64,000 bases of DNA from assembly GCF_001405015.1 (NCBI RefSeq), contig NZ_CYZX01000015.1, forward strand, positions 1-64,000. Direction: 5' to 3'. This document shows positions 26,968 to 36,095 of the stretch, one piece after another. The notes below the pieces were generated by a model. That model worked only from the letters and a program-made list of their open reading frames with translations, was not told the DNA's origin and searched no databases. The translations under genes were made by a program, and so were the position numbers. The stretch is from Clostridium disporicum. Its GTDB lineage: Bacteria; Bacillota; Clostridia; Clostridiales; Clostridiaceae. The first letter of the stretch is position 1. Every line of letters starts with the position of its first letter.

Positions 26968-28696
26968 CTTTGTTTACCCCCTCAATTGAAATCGAAAAAT
27001 TGTAACTTAAAGTAGTATTGGTATTATTTGAACTCCCTATTCCATTTGTACTTTGGGCATTGCTAGCTGATGAACCTGATAAAGTTATATTTTCTTCATT
27101 TGTTCCCTTACCTACATTTGAATATGTATTTTCTTCTACTATTTTCTTTGAATCCTCTTCTACCTTCGTAACTGATGTAACTTCATTATTACCTGAGGAA
27201 GCTATACTTCTTAAATTCGTAGTTACAACAATTTTCTCTATAGGCGTTATATTGATAATCTTCGCATTAGAAAACTCATCACTCATTTGAAGGTTTGCTA
27301 AAAACTCTGGTATTGAGTAATAAGTAGTTGACTCTCCACTTATACTAATTGAACCTGAATCAGAAAAAGACATACTATTAAAGGTTATCTCTTTTGGCAC
27401 ATAACTATTTAACTTTGATATTATTACAGAAGTTTTAGTAGCATTATCCCCTACACATTCAATTCTATTTATAAAACTCTCTACTCTCGCATTGTTTGTC
27501 TTTAGCTCAGTATTTTTTTGAACTATTTCTGTATACTTAGCAACTTCAGCCTCTAATCCAGATATATCTTTACTTATAATCTTATTCATAATAAAGAATG
27601 GTATTGACGCTGCCGCCATTACACAAATTACTAATGTTGTTGCTCTTAATAATGACCTGTCCAGATTTTCTTTATTCTCTTCTTTATTAATAACTATTGG
27701 ATTTAGATTAAGTAATTTTTTATCATTTCCTCTTAACAATAATCCATAACAAGGCATAAAAGTCGTAAATCTTTCATTAAACCTTACCTTTAAATTTAAA
27801 TCAGATGATTGATTTACTGCTACACAAGGAAGCTCAAAATATTTTTCAAAATATCTTTCTATTCCTTCAATAGTGTTATTAACAGATATAATAACTAAAT
27901 TGCTTATCGGTCTATTAGTTCTATCAGAATTATAGAATCTAATAATATTATTAATGTTGCTTAATAAAGCTTCAAAGCTTATTTTTGATTTTTGAGAATA
28001 ATCAAGTACGTTATCAACTGTAGTAGCTGCTACTTCATCATAAGTTTCATAAAATATATTGTTTATTCCATAAGGAATATTCTTTTCAAATTTTAAAGCC
28101 TTATCTTCAACTATACTAAGTATAGAACTGTCAGCCCCTAAATAAATTATACCTGTTGATTCCTCAGTAACTAAATACTTACTACTTTTTAAATTTCTAA
28201 CTAAACTATTTGATAAAGTATCAATTACATCTAACTCTTTATCTATTTTATCTGCTATTTTAACAAACTCATTAATCTTTTCTCTACCTGCTGCAACAAG
28301 TACAATTTTATAAGCCTTCTTTTCCTTAGTATTTATCTTTTCAACTATTTCATAATCCATATAATAATCATCAATTTCAGGTATAAATTGATTAAACTCG
28401 AAATGAACAGCTTGTCTTAATGCATCTTCCTTAAGAATGGGAACCTCAATATATCTTGTAATTATATCTGAACCAGCTAAAACAAAAGATACATTTTTAA
28501 CATCTCTTGCATTAACATCTAAATACTCATTTAGTTTATGTACTAATCTATCTATGTCTAATATGTTACCATCACTATAAATACCATCATCTAAATCTAT
28601 AGATGTTGATTCAAATATTTTATTCTTATTAGCAATAAGAATATTTATAGCTGAATCTGTAATTTGTATAGCTAACTTTTTATTATTTACACCCAC
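26948..28696 (-). CDS. PilM-PilN fusion protein
   Basis: A 582-residue fusion. The first 330 residues are PilM, an actin-like ATPase that sits in the cytoplasm (MGVNNKKLAIQITDSAINI ... YIEVPIL ... EFNQFIPE). A membrane helix at about 351-370 (TTLVICVMAAASIPFFI) follows, then a coiled coil and PilN domain, and a Ser/Asn/Thr-rich tail of about 80 residues. Separate pilM and pilN genes are the rule in Gram-negatives; fusions occur in some clostridia. The start is GTG behind GAGGAGG. It connects the assembly ATPase side to PilO. Confidence 0.88.
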   Translation of the reverse strand: MGVNNKKLAIQITDSAINILIANKNKIFESTSIDLDDGIYSDGNILDIDRLVHKLNEYLDVNARDVKNVSFVLAGSDIITRYIEVPILKEDALRQAVHFEFNQFIPEIDDYYMDYEIVEKINTKEKKAYKIVLVAAGREKINEFVKIADKIDKELDVIDTLSNSLVRNLKSSKYLVTEESTGIIYLGADSSILSIVEDKALKFEKNIPYGINNIFYETYDEVAATTVDNVLDYSQKSKISFEALLSNINNIIRFYNSDRTNRPISNLVIISVNNTIEGIERYFEKYFELPCVAVNQSSDLNLKVRFNERFTTFMPCYGLLLRGNDKKLLNLNPIVINKEENKENLDRSLLRATTLVICVMAAASIPFFIMNKIISKDISGLEAEVAKYTEIVQKNTELKTNNARVESFINRIECVGDNATKTSVIISKLNSYVPKEITFNSMSFSDSGSISISGESTTYYSIPEFLANLQMSDEFSNAKIINITPIEKIVVTTNLRSIASSGNNEVTSVTKVEEDSKKIVEENTYSNVGKGTNEENITLSGSSASNAQSTNGIGSSNNTNTTLSYNFSISIEGVNKDGTGAK

Positions 28697-28784
28697 TTTT
28701 TTACCTCCTCAATTATATTAAGTTAATATAACATTTAAAAATTATATAAATTTAACCTATATAACTTTTAAATATATACTACAA

Positions 28785-29180
28785 TTAGTCATCACTTTTC
28801 TTATACGAATTTTCCCCAGTCCATTCAACTATTTTTCTATCCTTAAGCTTAATTTTATTTAAAGCGTCTTGGTCAGCACTTATTGCTAATAATGTATTGA
28901 TACTAATATCATCCTGAAGATAGTCTAACCTTCCTTCATAATCAGAAAACACATTATTATTAACTAAATTACCTAATTTAATATCACTACCAATTTCTAT
29001 ATTACTAGATATAGAATATTGAATTACATCTCTTGATTGAGTTATTACATTGACTTTATTAGCCCTATCAACATATCCATTTATTATCGCTGTAGTTATA
29101 GCCAATAATATTACTACAATACTAACAACAGCCATTAATTCAATTAAAGTAAATCCTTTTTTATACTTTTTTATAATCAT
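28785..29180 (-). CDS. Type IV pilin, second pilin gene
   Basis: A 131-residue pilin with leader MIIKKYKKG and mature start FTLIELMAVVSIVVIL, identical in its first eight mature residues to the first pilin. The C-terminal domain is short and has no cysteines. It lies 372 bp after the first pilin gene and just before pilMN. The ribosome binding site is weak (AAGGTG). It could be a minor or alternative major subunit. Confidence 0.85.
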   Translation of the reverse strand: MIIKKYKKGFTLIELMAVVSIVVILLAITTAIINGYVDRANKVNVITQSRDVIQYSISSNIEIGSDIKLGNLVNNNVFSDYEGRLDYLQDDISINTLLAISADQDALNKIKLKDRKIVEWTGENSYKKSDD

Positions 29181-29552
29181 AATACACCTTTTTTAACTTA
29201 CTTTTAATAATAAGAACCTATTAAAATTCAGAGATAAACTACTTCAATATGTATATTACTTAACTATATAATTTACATTCTTAAAATTTGTAATTTTACG
29301 ATTCACCTAAGTACTGTCTATCAAATACCTTTAAATTAGTTGATAAAGTAAATTTACTTTTAATCTTATTTTTTATCCTAATAACCCTTAAAATTTTATT
29401 ATGAAATCAGAAACTCAATACCCAACTGAATCTTATCAAGTATAAAACACTTAATCGCTATATTTTTATACTATAAAAACCTCAAGAATCACCTATCAAA
29501 ATATCAATTATAAAGCTGTCTTATGACAGCTTTATAATTTTACTACTTATAG
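29181..29552. other. Gap between the two pilin genes
   Basis: AT-rich gap of 372 bp. At 29511-29538 a strong hairpin (ATAAAGCTGTC and its inverse) lies just after the first pilin gene and probably terminates or stabilises its mRNA. I see nothing else in the rest and no clear promoter. Confidence 0.5.
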
Positions 29553-30047
29553 TTATTTTATATTAGTAACAGGGTATTTTGCTTGTTCTGAACCTTCTTC
29601 TCCTACTAATTCAGTATGTGCTGCAACTCTTAATTCTTTATATCTAGCAAATACACCATCTGGATATATTTTCAAATTCTTTATTGCATCAGAGTCAAAA
29701 TTTATTGCTTTAGCCTCTGCTAATGTCATATTTCCTAATTTACTTATAGCATTTAAATCTAATATATCTGTTCCAACAATAGAAGGAAGTGCTGATACTA
29801 ATGTAGTAGATATTGGTAACTCACCTGAATCAGTTAATGTTTCTATTAACGGATTTTCAGATGTAGCATTATAAGATTCTACTGCATTTACAACAGTTCT
29901 AGCTTGAGTAACTATTGCTGATTTCTTAGATCTGTTAATATATCCAGATACAGTTGGTACAAGTACTGCTGCTAATATTGCTACTATAGCAATAACAGCC
30001 ATAAGTTCGATTAATGTAAATCCTTTTTTCTTTTTGTTTAATTTCAT
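29553..30047 (-). CDS. pilA: Major type IV pilin
   Basis: A 164-residue prepilin: leader MKLNKKKKG, then FTLIELMAVIAIVAILAAVL, the hydrophobic assembly helix. The body ends without a disulfide loop, as in many Gram-positive pilins. The ATG at 30047 follows GGAGGAAATAAAA; an ATG 5 codons up overlaps this site and is rejected. Its place right after pilC and the hairpin behind it, which would protect the message, fit a major subunit. Confidence 0.9.
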   Translation of the reverse strand: MKLNKKKKGFTLIELMAVIAIVAILAAVLVPTVSGYINRSKKSAIVTQARTVVNAVESYNATSENPLIETLTDSGELPISTTLVSALPSIVGTDILDLNAISKLGNMTLAEAKAINFDSDAIKNLKIYPDGVFARYKELRVAAHTELVGEEGSEQAKYPVTNIK

Positions 30048-30118
30048 TTTTATTTCCTCCATTTTATGTATTATTTATTATATATAAAGGTCTATCCCTA
30101 TATATCTTTATTTAACTA

Positions 30119-31321
30119 TTAAACTGCTCCCATTACCTGGAACATTGGCATTGCTAGTGATATTACTACGAAGCCAACTATAAATGCTAAAAACACTATC
30201 ATTACCGGCTCTATTAAAGCTGTTAATTTCTTGATAGCAAATTCTGCTTCTATCTCATAGTATTCTGAAGTTTTCTTTAGTATATCGTCTATACTTCCCG
30301 TTTCTTCCCCGACCTTCATCATTTGAGTCATCATCTTAGGAAATATCTTTCTTGTTTCTAAAGAATCACCTATGCCCTGTCCTTTTTGAATCATGTAGTT
30401 ACATTCTTCAATCATTTTTTTAATATATCTATTATCAACAGCATTACCTGCTATTTCTAACCCATTCATAACACTCATTCCCCCTTGTACCAAAAGTGCA
30501 AAGGTTCTTGCAAATCTTGCCGTGAATATCTGTTGTGTTATTGGTGATAACTTTTTGTTAGTTACCAAAAATCTATCTTTTTCATATTGAACTTTTGGAT
30601 TTGTATCTATTAAAGTTAATTTAATAATATATAAACCAATTGCTACTACCGTTAATAATAAGAAATTATTTTTAATAAAATCACTTATTGCTATTAGCGC
30701 TTGAGTTGGTAATGGTAGCTCTTGTCCTGCTGATAAAATCGAATCAACAAATGTTGGAACTACAAAGGTTACCAGACCTATAACTATACATATTGAAAAA
30801 GCTAATAGGAACTTTGGATAAGTTAATGCCGCATCAATAGTTTTCTTTTGTCTATGTTGCTTATCATAATACTCAGCCATTTCCCCCATTATTTGATCAA
30901 TATTCCCTGTAGCTTCTCCTACTTCAACCATAGCTGTTAGCATATAAGGAATTTCTTTATGTTGTCCTAATACTTCTGAAAGAGCTGACCCCTTTTGAAT
31001 TTCCTCATATACATTAGTTAAAATACTCTTTAGTTTTTTATGTTCTATCTGATCTTTTATCATTCCAATAGCTCTAAGAATAGGTATTCCGGCAGCTAGT
31101 CCAAAATGTAACTGCCTGCAAAATATAGCTAAGTCTTGGTAAGGTATATTCTTTTTAAAATTAAACTCTATATTCATGCTTGCAGTCTCTTCTTTTATAG
31201 AATTAATAAATATGCCTTTTCCTCTAAGAGATTCCCTAGCTGCGTTTATATTTAAATATTCAGCTTTACCTTTTTCCACAGATCCATTTAATGTTTTTCC
31301 TTCATAAACATATATGGGCAT
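30119..31321 (-). CDS. pilC: Type IV pilus platform protein PilC
   Basis: A 400-residue inner-membrane platform protein of the GspF/PilC family. Two homologous halves are seen, each with a cytoplasmic helical bundle (FCRQLHFGLAAGIPILRAI and FARTFALLVQGGMSVMNGL) and three membrane helices in total. It converts PilB motion into pilin insertion. The gene is 15 bp after pilB. Confidence 0.95.
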   Translation of the reverse strand: MPIYVYEGKTLNGSVEKGKAEYLNINAARESLRGKGIFINSIKEETASMNIEFNFKKNIPYQDLAIFCRQLHFGLAAGIPILRAIGMIKDQIEHKKLKSILTNVYEEIQKGSALSEVLGQHKEIPYMLTAMVEVGEATGNIDQIMGEMAEYYDKQHRQKKTIDAALTYPKFLLAFSICIVIGLVTFVVPTFVDSILSAGQELPLPTQALIAISDFIKNNFLLLTVVAIGLYIIKLTLIDTNPKVQYEKDRFLVTNKKLSPITQQIFTARFARTFALLVQGGMSVMNGLEIAGNAVDNRYIKKMIEECNYMIQKGQGIGDSLETRKIFPKMMTQMMKVGEETGSIDDILKKTSEYYEIEAEFAIKKLTALIEPVMIVFLAFIVGFVVISLAMPMFQVMGAV

Positions 31322-31336
31322 ACACTAATACTCCTT

Positions 31337-33016
31337 TTAATCCCCTAATAAAGTTACTCGTAATAATTCTTCAACAGTAGAATTACCATTTAAGACTACA
31401 TTTATTGCAGACATATTTAAGGTATTCATACCATTTGCTAAGGCTGCCTTTGTAATTTCTTCTACTGATCTATCTGCATTAATAAGTTCTCTTATTTGTT
31501 TATTTATTTCTAATATTTCATATATCCCAACTCTTCCTTTATATCCACTATTAGAACATCTAACGCATCCATTTTTTCTATATAAAGTTAAAAAACTATC
31601 CTTTGGTATATTTAAAACCTTCTTCTCATACTCACTAGCTTCATAAGCTTCTTTGCAATGAGGACAAAGCTTCCTCATAAGTCTTTGTGCAACTATTCCA
31701 ACTAAAGACGATGAAAGTAAATAAGATGCTATTCCCATATCCTTTAATCTAACTATAGACGATGCTGCATCATTAGTATGTATAGTACTCAAAACTAAGT
31801 GTCCTGTAATAGCTGCTCTTACTGCAATTTCAGCAGTTTCAGCATCTCTTATTTCTCCAAGCATCACTATATCTGGATCTTGTCTTAATATTGATCTTAA
31901 TCCTGATGCAAATGTTAAGCCTGCTTTTGTATTAACATTTACTTGGTTTATTCCATCAATAGAAAATTCTACTGGGTCTTCAACTGTAATAATATTTGTA
32001 TATTCTTTATTCAAATCTCTTAATAAAGAATATAGAGTTGTTGATTTACCTGAACCTGTAGGACCTGTAACAAGCATTATTCCATGAGGCTTTGTAGATA
32101 TCCTTTTAAGTTTTTCAAGGTCATCTTTACTAAATCCTAAAGTTTCCTTATCTACATTTAATGCACTTTTATCAAGTATTCTTATAACAACCTTTTCTCC
32201 ATTTACAGTAGGAAGTACAGAAACCCTCATATCAACATTTTGATTATCTACCTTTGTAAATATTCTTCCATCTTGAGGTATTCTTCTTTCTGCAATATCC
32301 ATGTTACCCATAATTTTTATTCTGGTAATAATACCTGCTAAAGGTTCCTTCGGAGAGTCAAATTGTTTTCTAAGTTCTCCATCAATTCTATATCTTACAG
32401 CTATTCTATGTTCAAAAGGCTCAATATGAATATCACTAGCCTTACTTCTAACTGCATTTTCTATAATGGAATCCACAAGCTTTACTGCTGGTGCATTTTT
32501 AAGCTTTAATTCAAACTCTTCTTGTTCTTCGTTCTTATCAGTTTTTTCTTGAAGCCTATATTCCTCTGCTGTCTTTTGCATATAATCTTCAGAATAATAT
32601 TTAGAAATAGCAACCTTAATTTCTTCTTTAGAGCTTAACGCTAATTTAACTGAATATCCTGATGCAATACGCACATCCTCTTCTGCTAATATATTTAATG
32701 GATCATTAGTTAAAACTAATAATTCTCCTTCAACAAATTGAATAGGTAATACATTATATTTTCTTGATAATGCTTCTGGAATAACTTTTACTGCGTCTTT
32801 ATCAACAGCAACCGACTCTAAAAAAAGTCTTCTTATTCCAAGTTGATCTTCTAAAGCTTTTAGCAAATTATCTTCGGTAACAAATTCTTTTTCTATAAGA
32901 ATTTCTCCAAGCTTTCTACCTAGTTTTTTCTGTTCTGTCAAGGCATTTCCTAATTCTTCTTTACTTATATATCCACTTTGAACTAGTATATCTCCTAATC
33001 TCTTTTTATGATACAT
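31337..33016 (-). CDS. pilB: Pilus extension ATPase PilB
   Basis: A 559-residue GspE/PilB-type secretion ATPase. An N-terminal MshEN-like domain (RLGDILVQSGYISKEEL, about residues 5-150) that often binds c-di-GMP is followed by the ATPase core: Walker A GPTGSGKST, Asp box, Walker B (DPDIVMLGEIRD) and a four-cysteine zinc site (CPHC ... CVRC). It powers pilus extension. No PilT is encoded in the window. pilB is separated from pilD by the IS1595-type insertion. Confidence 0.95.
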   Translation of the reverse strand: MYHKKRLGDILVQSGYISKEELGNALTEQKKLGRKLGEILIEKEFVTEDNLLKALEDQLGIRRLFLESVAVDKDAVKVIPEALSRKYNVLPIQFVEGELLVLTNDPLNILAEEDVRIASGYSVKLALSSKEEIKVAISKYYSEDYMQKTAEEYRLQEKTDKNEEQEEFELKLKNAPAVKLVDSIIENAVRSKASDIHIEPFEHRIAVRYRIDGELRKQFDSPKEPLAGIITRIKIMGNMDIAERRIPQDGRIFTKVDNQNVDMRVSVLPTVNGEKVVIRILDKSALNVDKETLGFSKDDLEKLKRISTKPHGIMLVTGPTGSGKSTTLYSLLRDLNKEYTNIITVEDPVEFSIDGINQVNVNTKAGLTFASGLRSILRQDPDIVMLGEIRDAETAEIAVRAAITGHLVLSTIHTNDAASSIVRLKDMGIASYLLSSSLVGIVAQRLMRKLCPHCKEAYEASEYEKKVLNIPKDSFLTLYRKNGCVRCSNSGYKGRVGIYEILEINKQIRELINADRSVEEITKAALANGMNTLNMSAINVVLNGNSTVEELLRVTLLGD

Positions 33017-33221
33017 TTCTCTTCCTTTCGTAAATACATAAATTTATATATTTAATATCAATATTAAATTACTTATATGTTTTACTTTGTTAAACACTTA
33101 TTTTAAATACAACTACTTCTTAAAATAAATTGGCTTTGTTTTAATAAACTGTTGAAATTTGATTAACCTCTATAAATATGGTTATTATATATTATATAAC
33201 TACTATTTAGGAGGTTTTTTT

Positions 33222-34277
33222 ATGCCAAGAGTTAATAATGTTATTAAACAAGTTTCACAATTAAATACACATGAGCAAGGTAAGGTATTTGAATTTTTGA
33301 AGACTGTATTGATGTCAAATGGATTTACTAACTCTATAGATAAAGAAATCGCTGAAAATAGATTTAATAAGGGGAAGTGCTGTCCTTTTTGTAATCATGA
33401 CAAAATATCTAAGTATGGAAAATATCATGGTAAAAATGGAGTTAAACAAAGGTATAAATGCCAAAATCCAGAGTGTAAAAAAACTTTCAATGACTTTTAT
33501 AAATCACCAGTTTCAAGTAGTAAAAAGGGATTAGATAAATGGTTACTATATGCCCAATGTATGGTAAACGGCAACACTATTAGGCAATGTGCCGAAATTG
33601 TTGAGATTAATATTGCAACAGCTTTCTTTTGGAGACATAAAATTATAGACGCTATTAGAAAATTTATTGGCTACGGCTCTCTTGAGGGTGTTATTGAACT
33701 CGATGAGACATACTTTGCCCTTAGCTATAAAGGGAATCATAGCAAAAGTTCTAATTTTACTATGCCAAGGGAGTCAAGAAAACGTGGCAAAGAAATAAAT
33801 ACAAGAGGTATATCAAAGGAATTTGCCTGTGTTTTATGTGGTGTGGATAGATTAGGTAATATCTATACAGGATTAATATGCAATGGTAGACCTAAATATA
33901 GCGATATAGACAGAGCTTTATCAGAAGTTGTTGAGGAGAATTCTATATTATGTACAGATAAACATAGGAGTTATATCCCCTTTGCTACTCAACATAATTT
34001 TGAGTTACATCAAATTAGAGGTGGAAGAAAAGCTGTGGATATTTATAATATTCAAAGAGTTAATGCCTTTCATAGTAGCCTAAAAAGATGGATAAAGAAA
34101 TTTAATGGTGTTTCAACCAAGTTCCTAACAAACTACCTATTTTGGTATAAATGGACCCAATTATTTAAAACAGAAATGGAAAGGAATAAACCTAAAAAGT
34201 TCTTTATTCATGCTAATTCAACACATTCTATATCTTTAATAAAGGATTTTAAGATTAGAAGACCAATATATGTATAA
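33222..34277 (+). CDS. IS1595-family transposase
   Basis: A 351-residue transposase. A zinc ribbon (CPFC ... CQNPEC) lies at about residues 48-82 and a DDE-type ISXO2-like catalytic domain follows: ELDETYF, CTDKHRSY and the NAFHSSLKRW segment that marks IS1595 enzymes. The reading frame is uninterrupted, so it is likely active. The ATG at 33222 has AGGAGG just upstream; the in-frame ATG at 33159 has no such site. Confidence 0.93.
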   Translation: MPRVNNVIKQVSQLNTHEQGKVFEFLKTVLMSNGFTNSIDKEIAENRFNKGKCCPFCNHDKISKYGKYHGKNGVKQRYKCQNPECKKTFNDFYKSPVSSSKKGLDKWLLYAQCMVNGNTIRQCAEIVEINIATAFFWRHKIIDAIRKFIGYGSLEGVIELDETYFALSYKGNHSKSSNFTMPRESRKRGKEINTRGISKEFACVLCGVDRLGNIYTGLICNGRPKYSDIDRALSEVVEENSILCTDKHRSYIPFATQHNFELHQIRGGRKAVDIYNIQRVNAFHSSLKRWIKKFNGVSTKFLTNYLFWYKWTQLFKTEMERNKPKKFFIHANSTHSISLIKDFKIRRPIYV

Positions 34278-34381
34278 AAGGTAAAATTTGTTTTAATTTT
34301 ACTATTTTTAGTGTACAATAAATGTAATGATTTCTGAACAAATGTATTATATTGTTTATTAAATGAAATAAGGAGGCTTTT

Positions 34382-34831
34382 ATGAAGAAAGTTATATGGT
34401 CAATAATTTTAACTATATTGCTAATTGGGTTAGTAGGTTGTCAAATAAAAACAGAAGATAATACACACAAAGATAGTTTAAGTGTTGAAATAATTGCTAC
34501 TAATGATGCTAACTCTTATAAGGGAATGCCAATAACATTAAAACCTAAAGCTATAGGAGAATATGATAAGGAAATCCAATATCATTGGATACTGAAAAGT
34601 GATGATGATGTTGAAGGGTTTATTGTTCCAGAGAAGGGTCCTCAAAAGGAAATAATTAATTCAGGTGAACCAGTTGAACTTGGTTTATTTAAAGAAGTTT
34701 CTTGGGTTGAGGGAACAGTTATAGAATTTAAAGTTGAATTGCAAATAGAAGATAAAGAAACATCTAAGATTATTGCAACTAATAAAATTACAATTGAAAA
34801 TAATCAAGGTACTTATAGTATAAAACAATAA
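34382..34831 (+). CDS. IS passenger lipoprotein of unknown function
   Basis: A 149-residue predicted lipoprotein: signal peptide MKKVIWSIILTILLIGLVGC with lipobox LVGC, Cys at residue 20. The mature part is strand-rich with the pattern KPKAIGEYDKEIQYHWIL, suggestive of a small Ig-like or beta-sandwich domain. It lies wholly inside the IS1595-type element, 104 bp after the transposase and ahead of the right end, so it travels with it. AGGAGG lies 7 bp before the ATG. Some IS1595 groups are known to carry passenger genes; I do not know this one. Confidence 0.8.
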   Translation: MKKVIWSIILTILLIGLVGCQIKTEDNTHKDSLSVEIIATNDANSYKGMPITLKPKAIGEYDKEIQYHWILKSDDDVEGFIVPEKGPQKEIINSGEPVELGLFKEVSWVEGTVIEFKVELQIEDKETSKIIATNKITIENNQGTYSIKQ

Positions 34832-34878
34832 CATTATTTTATATATTTATTGAACAATTTTAATATATTGCAATCCAA

Positions 34879-34906
34879 AAAGGATGTCCAGATGGACATC
34901 CTTTTA
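34879..34906. terminator. Bidirectional terminator inside the IS
   Basis: AAAAGGATGTCC pairs with GGACATCCTTTT. It can end both the passenger transcript and any transcript leaving pilD toward pilB. Confidence 0.88.
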
Positions 34907-34930
34907 TGTTATACTAATTTCAACATGATT

Positions 34931-35689
34931 TTAAAACAAAGCCAATAAATTTAAATATAGCTCTATAAGTTGTGTTGAATATAACATTGCTATCATTCCA
35001 CCGATAGCCAGATATGGCCCAAATGCCATTTCCGATTTTCTATCCTTAAGCTTTAGAACCATTATAAATACAGCTATAACCCCTCCAAATATGAAGGCTA
35101 AAAATAAAGTAACCACTATTCCTTTAATACCTAGAAATAATCCACATATAAGTGCTATATCTATATCGCCTTCACCCATTCCTCCAGTTAAAGCAACTAT
35201 AGCCCATATAATGCCAAAACCAACTGCAGCTCCTACAATATTTGTCCAAAGAATATTTTTAGTAATTATCCATTCAGCTAATAAAAAAACAATTCCGCTT
35301 ATTACTCCAAAGATAACTGTTGAATTAAATACGTATTTTGTATCAAAATCTATAAATCCAATAACTATCATAAGTGAAGCAAACACTGCAAACTTAAACA
35401 GTTCAAAACTAAATCCGTAGTTTAAATAAATTACTACATATAATAAAGCATTTAACAGTTCTATTAGTGGATATCTAATACTTATCTTTTCTTTGCAGCT
35501 TCTACATTTCCCACCTAAAAAAGCATAGCTTAATACTGGAACTAAATCTTTAGGTTTAAGCTCATACCCACAGCTTGTACAGTGAGATGGTGGAAAGGAA
35601 ATAGACTCCTCTCTAGCAATTCTATATATACATACATTTAAAAAACTTCCTATACAAAGCCCAAATAATACGACAAAAAATAACTCCAA
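34931..35689 (-). CDS. pilD: Prepilin peptidase PilD with IS-derived C-terminus
   Basis: A 252-residue bifunctional prepilin leader peptidase and N-methylase with several membrane helices. It has the four-cysteine cytoplasmic domain (CTSC ... CRSC, about residues 38-64), an aspartate in the DFDTKY region and the GMGEGDI motif with the second catalytic Asp. The start is TTG. The last three codons and the stop come from the end of the IS: the tail now reads LYLNLLALF where LYLNLF would end the original. The change is outside the catalytic part, so activity is probably kept. It cleaves the pilins encoded downstream. Confidence 0.92.
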   Translation of the reverse strand: MELFFVVLFGLCIGSFLNVCIYRIAREESISFPPSHCTSCGYELKPKDLVPVLSYAFLGGKCRSCKEKISIRYPLIELLNALLYVVIYLNYGFSFELFKFAVFASLMIVIGFIDFDTKYVFNSTVIFGVISGIVFLLAEWIITKNILWTNIVGAAVGFGIIWAIVALTGGMGEGDIDIALICGLFLGIKGIVVTLFLAFIFGGVIAVFIMVLKLKDRKSEMAFGPYLAIGGMIAMLYSTQLIELYLNLLALF

Positions 35690-36095
35690 TATTTATCACC
35701 ATTTTCATTTATATTATACCTTTCCATTAATTCACCTAAAATTATACACGAAAAAAAATGATACTTCCACGTAAACTTTATATTTGTCGATAATTTCTAT
35801 TAATACTATTTTTTATCGCTCTATTTATATCTTTATTAAAATTTGCATTAAACTCACATTTTATTAATACTTTTACTTAACTCTTTCAAATAAAAAAAGA
35901 AACTGCATTAATTAACCATACTCTGTCAAATAAACAGAGTAGTTAATAAAGCAGTTTCTTTATCAACTCTAGCAATTAATTATTCTCCAATTAATCATCA
36001 AATAATCTTTAACGATTATTAAATTAATTCATAATTGCATTGATACTAATGTTTAGTTATCTCAAATTAATTGCTAATTATTCTTTTTAATTATT
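35690..36095. other. Gap between pilD and groEL
   Basis: Contains the groEL terminator (35892-35962). The remaining AT-rich sequence upstream of pilD must hold its promoter but I see no consensus; a TATAAT with TG ahead of it, near 35745, is the best candidate. No gene is seen. Confidence 0.5.
35892..35962 (-). terminator. Terminator of groESL operon
   Basis: A long hairpin: outer stem AAAGAAACTGC/GCAGTTTCTTT, inner stem ACTCTGT/ACAGAGT, followed by T7 on the minus strand. Confidence 0.88.

Larger units (their letters stand above)
33132..34943 (+). mobile_element. IS1595-family insertion sequence with passenger gene
   Basis: An 1812-bp element with inverted ends GGCTTTGTTTTAA and its exact inverse, bounded by a perfect 8-bp target duplication AATAAATT (33124-33131 and 34944-34951), the size known for IS1595. 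It holds an IS1595-type transposase and a lipoprotein gene in the same direction, then a bidirectional terminator. It lies in the last codons of pilD. Rejoining the flanks restores a pilD end of LYLNLF followed by TAA. Confidence 0.93.
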
